This document shows positions 39,821 to 46,727 of a stretch of DNA of 64,000 nt, in pieces. Below the pieces are notes generated by a model that made no database searches, was not told where the DNA came from, and saw nothing but the letters and a program-made list of their open reading frames with translations. Within the stretch, counting starts at the first letter, position 1. Each line of letters begins with the position of its first letter. Position numbers and translations under genes: made by a program. The DNA comes from Sphingomonas mali NBRC 15500 (GTDB lineage Bacteria; Pseudomonadota; Alphaproteobacteria; Sphingomonadales; Sphingomonadaceae): contig NZ_BCYX01000006.1 of assembly GCF_001598415.1 (NCBI RefSeq), positions 109,385 to 173,384 of the forward strand, read 5' to 3'.

Positions 39821-41521
39821 TCAATTGGAAGAGAGTTGCCCCACGCCGTGATCCAACGCCGCCGGCAAGCGCAATGTCAAGCGCTGCTCGCCGATCTTCA
39901 GGCTGCCGCCGAGTTCGCCGGCCAGGTTACGCGCCAGCCTGAGCCCGAACGCGGTGCCGAGCAACGTGCCTTCCTGGTCCTCGCCTTCGAGCGACAGCAG
40001 AGCTTCACCCGGCCATGCGGCGAAAGCGCGCGGGCGCTCGACGGCGATCCGTGCCTGGCCATCCTTCGACCATGCCCTGATCGCGATCCGTTCGCCGATC
40101 CCGCTGGCGCCGACCGCCAATGCCATCAACCTGCTGATCAGGCGGCCGACGGCGACCTCGTCACCGGCAATAGCCAGCCCGGCCGGCCCGCTATCGATAT
40201 CGACCACCGATTGCCGGAGCAGCATCAACGGTTCGAGGTCGCGCGCGGCGCGATCGAGCAGCGGGGCTATCTCGACCACGCCGGGGCGCAGGACCAAGGC
40301 GTCTTGTTCGATCCGCGCGGCGGTGTCGACGTCGTCGATCGCGGCGATCAGGTCATGAGTGTCGTGGCGAATCGCCGCGGCGCGTTCGCGATAGGCGTCG
40401 GGCGCCGGTCCGAGCACTTGCGCCTCGATCATCTCGGCGAAGCCCGAAATCGCGTTGGTCGGCGTGCGCAATTCATGGACCAATGCGCGCAGCGCCTCGG
40501 GCGACGGGCTGTTCTTGGGCACGGGTTCGGCGCGCTGGTCTGCGCGCGGACGCCGCGCCACGCCGCGATAGCCGGTGAACCGGCCGCTGGCCGGGTCGAA
40601 TGCGGGTGTCGCCGACAATTGCCATTGTCCGGCGGCGGGCGACGAACCGGCAATCACCAGGCGCGCATCCGCGAACGACGCACGACGGCGGAACGCGCCG
40701 CTGACCACGCCGTCGACCTGCGCGGAGCCAGTGCCGAGCAACACGCCGATCAGCGGTTCGCGCGGCGCCCCGTCGACCCAGCGGATCGTGCCCGTGGCAT
40801 CGGTTTCGAAGCAGAAATGATCGATCGGCCCGTCGCTGGCGATCGTTCGCGGTGGACGACCCAGGCCGCCATGGTCGCGCTGATAAGCATCGATCCGGGC
40901 GACCAGATCGGCGATCTGGAACGGGCCTCTTGGCGCGGGTGCTGGGCTCGCGTCATTGGCCGGTGCGCCGGCAGGCGATTCGACACGATGCGGCGTTTCG
41001 CTGGCGATCGGCCGATCCGGTACGATACTGGCGACGGACGCGATGGGCGCGACCTCCTCGATGGCGGAGGTCACTGACTCCGGCTCGCCACCGGGGCGCG
41101 GCAGTGCAAAATCCGACCGCCCGAAACTGTCGAGTGCGCGCACCGTCTCGGCGGGCAAGTCGCGACGATGGCGCAGCAACGACCGCGAGGTGGGCGGCAA
41201 ATCGGGCAACATTGCGCGCCATTCCTCGCCGGTCAGCCGCGCCACCGCGATCACCGGTGCAGCGACCGACGGCTCGTCTTCGGCGAATAGCCGGACGAGT
41301 TCCGCGGGCGGATTGGCGAAGGCGAGGCTGCGCGCGCTCGCCGCGCGGGTCCGCGTCGGCACTCGCGGCCGGATCGCCCGCAATTGCTCGATCGCCTTCG
41401 CGTCCGGAGCCGCCCGGCGACGCCCAATCAGGTCGGTCAGCTGACGCCATGCCGATTGCGCGCCGAACGACGTTGCCATATCGGCGCCGAGTACGGTGTC
41501 GAGGCTGTCGTCGAAACGCAA
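39821..41521 (-). CDS. Histidine-kinase-like protein with degenerate ATPase domain
   Basis: A 566-residue cytoplasmic protein: a variable, Ala/Pro-rich N-terminal half (about residues 1-200), a PAS-like domain (about residues 205-325; FCFETDATGTIRWVDGAP), and a HisKA dimerisation domain with LRALVHELRTPTNAISGF, phospho-acceptor His349. The HATPase part (about residues 445-552) lacks the N-box Asn (ISRLMALAVGAS where NLLxNAxKF is expected) and the DxGxG G1 box, while a G2-like FGLRLARNLAGELGG remains. It may be a phosphotransfer or scaffold protein rather than a kinase. TTG start at 41521 is uncertain; ATG at 41479 is possible. Confidence 0.8.
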   Translation of the reverse strand: MRFDDSLDTVLGADMATSFGAQSAWRQLTDLIGRRRAAPDAKAIEQLRAIRPRVPTRTRAASARSLAFANPPAELVRLFAEDEPSVAAPVIAVARLTGEEWRAMLPDLPPTSRSLLRHRRDLPAETVRALDSFGRSDFALPRPGGEPESVTSAIEEVAPIASVASIVPDRPIASETPHRVESPAGAPANDASPAPAPRGPFQIADLVARIDAYQRDHGGLGRPPRTIASDGPIDHFCFETDATGTIRWVDGAPREPLIGVLLGTGSAQVDGVVSGAFRRRASFADARLVIAGSSPAAGQWQLSATPAFDPASGRFTGYRGVARRPRADQRAEPVPKNSPSPEALRALVHELRTPTNAISGFAEMIEAQVLGPAPDAYRERAAAIRHDTHDLIAAIDDVDTAARIEQDALVLRPGVVEIAPLLDRAARDLEPLMLLRQSVVDIDSGPAGLAIAGDEVAVGRLISRLMALAVGASGIGERIAIRAWSKDGQARIAVERPRAFAAWPGEALLSLEGEDQEGTLLGTAFGLRLARNLAGELGGSLKIGEQRLTLRLPAALDHGVGQLSSN

Positions 41522-41696
41522 GAACGGGGCCCTCGGATCGCGCGGAACCGCCGCGCCTAAGAATTTCTTAACCGCAGTGCGGCGCGCTTCAAATGGTTCA
41601 TTTTGACGCGTCGCATAGTGGGACGATTGCGCAATCCAGCAATTATATTATGTTGGCGATCGGGCTAACTCGCATAAAATTCTTGGAGAACCGGCG

Positions 41697-42164
41697 ATGG
41701 CGTTGGATCGGATCGATCGGCAGATATTGTCTTTACTACAGGCCGATGGACGCATGACCAATGTCGAACTGGCCGACCGCGTCGGCTTGACCGCACCGCC
41801 ATGCCTGCGACGCGTCCGCGCGCTCGAGGAAGCGGGCGCGATCAAGGGCTACCACGCCGAACTCGACCCCGCGACCCTGGGCTATCCGATCACCGTGTTC
41901 GCGATGGTCAGCCTGAAAAGCCAGGCGGAGCGCGACCTGACCGCGTTCGAATCGCACATCGCGACGATTCCCGAGGTCCGCGAATGTCATATGCTCAACG
42001 GCGAAATCGACTTCATCCTGAAGATCGTCGCCGGTGACCTGAAGGCCTTCCAGGATATCCTGACGACGCACCTGACCCCTGCCCCCAACGTGGCAAGCGT
42101 CAAGACATCGCTGACCATCCGCACATCGAAGAACCAGCCGGGGATTCCGGTCGGGGCGGAATAG
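41697..42164 (+). CDS. Lrp/AsnC-family transcriptional regulator
   Basis: A 155-residue Lrp-type regulator: N-terminal winged helix-turn-helix (LDRIDRQILSLLQADGRMTN... LADRVGLTAPPCLRRVRALEEAG, residues 3-47) and a C-terminal RAM ligand-binding domain (about residues 65-145; ITVFAMVSLKSQ, CHMLNGEIDFILKIVAGD). GGAGA lies 8 nt upstream of the ATG. Divergent from the kinase gene. Which amino acid it senses is not visible. Confidence 0.95.
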   Translation: MALDRIDRQILSLLQADGRMTNVELADRVGLTAPPCLRRVRALEEAGAIKGYHAELDPATLGYPITVFAMVSLKSQAERDLTAFESHIATIPEVRECHMLNGEIDFILKIVAGDLKAFQDILTTHLTPAPNVASVKTSLTIRTSKNQPGIPVGAE

Positions 42165-42170
42165 CGAAAG

Positions 42171-42193
42171 GGCGGCGCGATTGGCCGCCCGTC
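42171..42193 (+). terminator. Possible terminator hairpin of the Lrp gene
   Basis: GGGCGGC-gcgattg-GCCGCCC just after the stop codon; the downstream sequence is C-rich rather than T-rich, so termination strength is doubtful. Confidence 0.5.
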
Positions 42194-42347
42194 CCGTTCC
42201 AATGCTCCATCCGGCTCAGGTGGCGGACGGCTGCTTCAACTAGTCGGCAATTAGGGTTATTGCGCGTGTCACCGCGATTGATCGGGCATCAGGCCGGACC
42301 GGCCTCGCCGCAGGTCCGGTGACAGGTGTGCCACCGGACCCGGGTGA

Positions 42348-44669
42348 TCAGAAGCGGTAGCTGGCCGAAATCCCCCATTCGCGCGGACGGCCATAGCTCA
42401 CCTCGGCTAGGCCGAACGCCGGGCTGGCATTGCCGGAGGCCAGGTAGAGCGCATTGGTCAGATTGGTGACGAACCCGGATAGCTGAATCGCGTTGCCGGG
42501 CAGCGTATAGGTCAGCCGAGCATTGGCCAGCACATAACCCGGCTCAGTGATCAGCGCCGTGTTGCCCACATCCTCATAGATCCGCGAATACACCGTCACG
42601 TCTCCGCGCAGCGAGAGCTTGCCCGCCTTTTCGAACTCGTGGCTGATCTCCGCCCCCGCCGTTGCGGTGAACTCGGGCGTCTTCACGAACTTGCTCGCCA
42701 GCGTGATCGGCAGGATCTGCGTCGGGCCCAACCCCTGGCCGATCGACGTATATTTGGCGTCGAGATAGCCGAGCGAGGCATTGGCCGTGAACCACCGCGC
42801 CGGCCGCGCGACCAGCTCCAGCTCGAACCCGTTGATTCGCCCCGCTGCGGCATTGGCTACGAAATTCTGCGGGGTCTGATTCACGGTCAGCTGGATATTC
42901 TTGTAGATCGAATGGAACCCGGCAAGGTTCGCGGTCAGCGTGTGGTCGAGCAGATCCGCCTTGATGCCGATTTCATAGCTGTCGAGCGTTTCTGGCTCAT
43001 AGGCGGTCACTTCAGCCGCGTCGGCGAGCGGCCGACCGTTGAAGCCACCCTGTTTGAACCCCCGCGAATAGCTGGCGTAGAGCAGGATATCCCGGTTCGG
43101 CTTGTAGTTCACGCCGACATGCGGGGTGAAGGCGGACCAACCCTTTGCCCGCGTGACGTTGATGAATTGGACATTGTCGCGCTGGCGGGTGTTGATCGAG
43201 GTGAAGACCTTGTGGTCCTTATTGTAGCGCGCGCCCACCTCAATGTTCAGCTTGGGCACGATCTCGAAGCTCGCCTGGCCGAAAAAGGCATAGCTGTAAT
43301 TGTCGGTATAATTCTCGATGAACACTGCCGGCGTATAAGGCGGGGTCAGCGCGAGGGGCGGCTGCAGGCCGAGCGCGAGATCGGCGCGCGCGATGTCGGA
43401 CGCCTTTTCCTTGAAATAATAAGCGCCGAGCACATAGCTCAGCCGGTTGTCGACCGCCTTGCCGGTCAGCTGCAATTCCTGGCTGAACTGCCACTGTTTG
43501 TCGTCGTTCACCGTCTCGCGGAAGGTGAAGGGCGTGTTGTCGCCGTCGCGGTTGAACCCGGCCTTCAGGTCGCGATAGGCCGTCACCGATTTGATCTCGG
43601 CATTGCCGAATGCGTAGCGGATCACGCCCTGCACGCCCCACAGATCCAGGTCGTTGCGGTTGCGCCCGGTCGCATAGGTCGTGAACGGATCATTGGTGAT
43701 GTAGGAGGCGTTGAGCGTGTTCGCGCCGTTCGGAGCGGTGATGCCCAGCGTCGGCGCGATATAGCGATTATAGTTGCTCAGGAACGGGATGCCGGTGATA
43801 CCCGGCGCATTGCCGACCGCGATCAGCTTGGACGGCGCCGAATTCTCGCGTGCCCTGGTATAGTCGCCGCCGATATCGATCGTCAGATCGTCGGTCACCT
43901 TGATGCGCAGCTTGGCGCGGATCGAATCGGCATTGCGGTTCCCCTCGGTCCCGCCATCGATCAGGCGCTTCACATAGCCGTCGCGGTTGATGCTCGATCC
44001 TGAAATGCGCAGCGCCACCCTGTCGCTGACGATTGGAATATTGACATAACCCTTCACGTCGATGCGGTTGAAGCTGCCATAGGTGCCCTCGATCTTGCCC
44101 GACAAATCCTGCGTGTCGGGCTGGCCGGTGGTGATGAGCACGGCGCCGCCGATCGTATTCTTGCCGAACAACGTGCCCTGCGGCCCGCGCAGCACCTGCA
44201 CGCTGTCCAGGTCGACCGCGTCGAGCACGCTGCCGATCGAGCGCGCATAATAGACATCATCGACATAGAAGCCGACGCCGGGATCGGAGAAGATCGCGAA
44301 GTCGTTCTGGCCGACGCCGCGGATGAACACCGTGGCGTTGTAATTGCCGCCCGAAAGCGCGGCCGCGCCATCGAACCGGATGTTCGGCGTATATTTTGCG
44401 ATCTGGTCGAGTGTATCGACGCTGCGACTGGCCAGCGCATCGCCGGTGAAGGCTGTCACCGCGATCGGCACGTCCTGGAGCCGCTCAGTGGTGCGCCGTG
44501 CGGTCACCAGAATATCGTCTTGGGCGGCGGCCGCGGCATCACCGGGGGCTGTCGCGGCTTTAGCATCGGCCGGTTCGGTCTGCGCTTCGGCCTGGATTGG
44601 TAGCAGGGTGGTGAGAGCGACCCCCGCGAGTAGCCTGGCGACGTTTCGTGCAGCCACGATTCCCCTCAT
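42348..44669 (-). CDS. TonB-dependent outer-membrane receptor
   Basis: A 773-residue energy-coupled outer-membrane transporter. Signal peptide MRGIVAARNVARLLAGVALTTLLP, cleavage near AEAQ; TonB box DDILVTARR near residue 52; plug domain (about residues 58-165) with VFIRGVGQNDFAIFSDPGVGFYVDDVYYAR and VQVLRGPQGTLFGKNTIGGAV; 22-strand barrel to the C-terminal ISASYRF. The plug details (VFIRGVG..DPGVG.YVDGVY type) match receptors often placed near catabolic genes for aromatic or plant compounds; the substrate is unknown. AGGAGG lies 6 nt upstream of the ATG. Its start overlaps the end of a MarR-like remnant. Confidence 0.95.
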   Translation of the reverse strand: MRGIVAARNVARLLAGVALTTLLPIQAEAQTEPADAKAATAPGDAAAAAQDDILVTARRTTERLQDVPIAVTAFTGDALASRSVDTLDQIAKYTPNIRFDGAAALSGGNYNATVFIRGVGQNDFAIFSDPGVGFYVDDVYYARSIGSVLDAVDLDSVQVLRGPQGTLFGKNTIGGAVLITTGQPDTQDLSGKIEGTYGSFNRIDVKGYVNIPIVSDRVALRISGSSINRDGYVKRLIDGGTEGNRNADSIRAKLRIKVTDDLTIDIGGDYTRARENSAPSKLIAVGNAPGITGIPFLSNYNRYIAPTLGITAPNGANTLNASYITNDPFTTYATGRNRNDLDLWGVQGVIRYAFGNAEIKSVTAYRDLKAGFNRDGDNTPFTFRETVNDDKQWQFSQELQLTGKAVDNRLSYVLGAYYFKEKASDIARADLALGLQPPLALTPPYTPAVFIENYTDNYSYAFFGQASFEIVPKLNIEVGARYNKDHKVFTSINTRQRDNVQFINVTRAKGWSAFTPHVGVNYKPNRDILLYASYSRGFKQGGFNGRPLADAAEVTAYEPETLDSYEIGIKADLLDHTLTANLAGFHSIYKNIQLTVNQTPQNFVANAAAGRINGFELELVARPARWFTANASLGYLDAKYTSIGQGLGPTQILPITLASKFVKTPEFTATAGAEISHEFEKAGKLSLRGDVTVYSRIYEDVGNTALITEPGYVLANARLTYTLPGNAIQLSGFVTNLTNALYLASGNASPAFGLAEVSYGRPREWGISASYRF

Positions 44670-44988
44670 TTGATCCTCCTAAGAATTGCGCTCTTTCTCG
44701 AGCGTTCGATTGGTAAATCTGGTGCGTTGAGCGTCCGCACTTTCAGGACGGTGCGACGAAACGCCTCGCTTTCCTCGGGCGTCAGGCATTCACAAAAAGC
44801 GGCGTCATGGTCGCGAAAAACGTCATCGGGTTCAGCGCCCAGCACCGCACCGGCCGCGATGAGGCGCAATGCGTCGATGCGCCGAACGCGCAGGCCGTGT
44901 CGTCAAGGTCGCTACGCCCATCATGCCTCTCCCGACGTACCGCGATCTCGATTTGTCGCTTTGGAATAACTATACGCCTGGCATACAA
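44666..44988 (-). pseudogene. MarR-like regulator remnant upstream of the TonB receptor
   Basis: Two minus-strand reading frames together resemble the C-terminal half of a MarR regulator: VRRERHDGRSDLDD (around 44935-44900, the DGRS wing) in one frame, and FRDHDAAFCECLTPEESEAFRRTVLKVR (around 44830-44740, the last helices) in the next, ending at a TGA that overlaps the receptor ATG by 4 nt. No plausible start codon or helix-turn-helix is seen, so I read it as a truncated and frameshifted regulator. A short real peptide from a TTG at 44869 cannot be excluded. Confidence 0.4.
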
Positions 44989-44997
44989 TGATCACAA
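44969..44997 (-). promoter_or_regulatory. Predicted promoter with overlapping operator-like dyad, reading toward the TonB receptor
   Basis: On the minus strand TTGTGA (44997-44992) and TATAGT (44974-44969) are separated by exactly 17 bp. The spacer and -10 box overlap an imperfect 8-1-8 dyad TATACGCC-t-GGCATACA (44971-44987, 6 of 8 positions symmetric). This is a typical repressor layout. The predicted transcript would have a leader of about 290 nt containing the MarR remnant. Confidence 0.5.
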
Positions 44998-45034
44998 GCG
45001 GGGCGCCGGCGGCTGGGTCGATAAGGAGCGAAGT

Positions 45035-45109
45035 GTGGCCGAAACGGCACATTTAGAGCTCGTAGTCGCCGTCCTCGCGCTCGTGCGAAAACCGGGCACG
45101 ATGCGTTGA
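45035..45109 (+). CDS. Possible 24-residue small protein
   Basis: A GTG at 45035 lies 6 nt after AAGGAG and opens a 24-codon frame (MAETAHLELVVAVLALVRK...), which ends 12 bp before a terminator. The peptide has a short hydrophobic core. Ribosome-binding site plus terminator is the only support; it may be a chance frame or the trace of a lost gene. Confidence 0.3.
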   Translation: MAETAHLELVVAVLALVRKPGTMR

Positions 45110-45120
45110 GCGCGATGAAC

Positions 45121-45156
45121 AAAAAAAGGGGCGGCCGTCGCCAGCCGCCCCTTTCT
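45121..45156. terminator. Bidirectional Rho-independent terminator
   Basis: AAAAAAA-GGGGCGGC (stem to 45135), loop, GCCGCCCC-TTTCT. It lies 20 bp after the stop of the minus-strand TPR gene and after the small plus-strand frame, so it can serve both. Confidence 0.9.
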
Positions 45157-45174
45157 CGTCCCGATTACGCCGAA

Positions 45175-46452
45175 TCAGCTCGTCGGCGGGCTGTCGATCC
45201 AGGTCGACCAGAAGCCGGCGATGTCGCTGCGCGGCGCGGTGGTGACCGCGGCGAACGCCGCTTTGGCGCCGGCCTTGTCGCCCGACAACGCCAGGGCGAT
45301 GCCCAAATGCGTGTTGACCTCGTCATTGTTGACGCCGCCTTTGGTCAGCGCCTGCTTGTAGAGCGCGATCGCCTTGGCATAGTCGCCGCGGCCCAGGAAC
45401 GCGTCGCCGGTCTGCGACGACAGCGCGCCATTGGGCGAGGCAGCCGCCTTGGTCTCGAGCCCCGCGAAAGAGCCTTCGGCCGCGACCTGGCTGTTCGAGC
45501 TGTTGACCAGCGCCTGGATGTTGGAATTGCCGGTGCCGGGGATCTTACCCGCCGCCTTGCCCTCGGCGATCACCGCCTTGGTTTCGTCGGGCAGGCCGAC
45601 GTCCATCACCTTTTGCGCATATTCCTCGTAATAATTCTGGTCGGCGAGCGACTTGGTCTGGCGCATCAGCCGGAACACGTCGATCATCTGCTTCTTGTCG
45701 AGCTTGGCGACGGGGTTCTGGGTCAGCGCGTAATAGCCGAGCGCGTCGCGCCAGGTCTTCGACGTCGGATAGGCGACGAGCCAGCGCTTCAGCCAGACGA
45801 TGGTTTGCGGCTTGAGACCGGCAGCGGCCGATTGCGCGATGCCGTATTTGTAGATGTCTTCCGACTGCTTGCCGGACGCGACTACCTTCTCGAGGTCGGC
45901 CATGCCGCCGGCGGCGTCGCCGGCCTGGACCTTGGACTTGGCGAGATAGAGCGGCAGGTTCGCTTCGGTCGACCCGTGCTGCTGCGCCTGCTGGAACAGC
46001 CGGCTCGCGCGCGCCCAATCCTTGGCATCATAGGCGATCGTCGCGCGGCTGAATTCGAACTTGGGCAGCATGTCCGCCGGCGTCTTGGGATTGACGATCA
46101 GCGCATCGAGCGGGGCGATCATCGGCGCCGGGTCGAAGGCGCCGTTGGTCCCGGCCGAGGAATCGGCGATCTTCTGCGACACCAGGGCATAGCGCAGGAA
46201 GGTCGAGATATATTTGTCGTCGTCGGTCTTGGCGGCGGCCTCGGCCTCACCAACCGCGGCCTCGGCGGTCGCCATATCCTTGGCGAGCAGCGCGGCCTTG
46301 GCCTTGTTCGCGGCAACCGCCACGGCCTGGGTATATTGCGGGCCGGCCGGCGCTTCTTCCTTCTTCTTGGCAAAAGCGGGCGGCGCAAAGGCCAACCCGG
46401 TCGCGCCGGCGACCATCGCCGCGGCGAAGGCGGCCGTCGAAATGCTCTTCAT
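45175..46452 (-). CDS. Exported TPR-repeat protein
   Basis: A 425-residue exported protein: signal peptide MKSISTAAFAAAMVAGATGLAFAPPAFA, then helical repeats throughout. TPR-like units are visible at about residues 155-225 (ATIAYDAKDWARASRLFQQA, LPLYLAKSKVQAGDAAGGMADLEKV) and at the C-terminus (DAFLGRGDYAKAIALYKQAL, THLGIALALSGDKAGAKAAF, about residues 345-400). The ATG at 46452 has GGAGAGA 5 nt upstream. Divergent from gyrA. Probably a periplasmic scaffold; specific role unknown. Confidence 0.8.
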   Translation of the reverse strand: MKSISTAAFAAAMVAGATGLAFAPPAFAKKKEEAPAGPQYTQAVAVAANKAKAALLAKDMATAEAAVGEAEAAAKTDDDKYISTFLRYALVSQKIADSSAGTNGAFDPAPMIAPLDALIVNPKTPADMLPKFEFSRATIAYDAKDWARASRLFQQAQQHGSTEANLPLYLAKSKVQAGDAAGGMADLEKVVASGKQSEDIYKYGIAQSAAAGLKPQTIVWLKRWLVAYPTSKTWRDALGYYALTQNPVAKLDKKQMIDVFRLMRQTKSLADQNYYEEYAQKVMDVGLPDETKAVIAEGKAAGKIPGTGNSNIQALVNSSNSQVAAEGSFAGLETKAAASPNGALSSQTGDAFLGRGDYAKAIALYKQALTKGGVNNDEVNTHLGIALALSGDKAGAKAAFAAVTTAPRSDIAGFWSTWIDSPPTS

Positions 46453-46640
46453 CAATCTCTCCTCATGGGCGGGGGAACCCTTCCCGACCGCTCTAGTCAG
46501 CGGGCGCCGGGGGTTCAAGGCGCCTGGCGGAGCAAATCGCCGAAACCGGCTGAATGCGGATTGAATGGAGAATTGCGCCCGCGCCGCCGCTCGGGCAGGG
46601 GTTGGCATCGGATCGCTCCCCGCGCGCCCAATTGCGCCCT

Positions 46641-46727
46641 CACGCGCGTACGCGCGCGCGTGACATCGGTTGCATGACCCGCTAGGGTCGTCATCGAACA
46701 GCAACATCACCTGAAAGACCCCAAAAC
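46641..46727 (+). promoter_or_regulatory. gyrA upstream region with alternating purine-pyrimidine tract
   Basis: A 22-bp perfect alternating pyrimidine-purine run (46641-46662, CA then CG/TA repeats) that could flip to Z-DNA under negative supercoiling is followed by a GACCC-gcta-GGGTC dyad at 46676-46689 and the gyrA TTG start at 46728. I could not place -35/-10 boxes firmly. The rest of the 275-bp gap toward the TPR gene shows nothing I recognise. Confidence 0.45.

Noticed and set aside
39536..41077. 513-codon plus-strand frame across the deacetylase and kinase
   Set aside because: Spans two unrelated minus-strand genes and has shadow composition.
42639..44003. 454-codon frame antisense to the first TonB receptor
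   Set aside because: Shadow frame of the receptor with no motif of its own.
45106..46677. 523-codon plus-strand frame antisense to the TPR gene
   Set aside because: Arg/Gly-rich shadow frame; the minus-strand gene has a signal peptide and Shine-Dalgarno.
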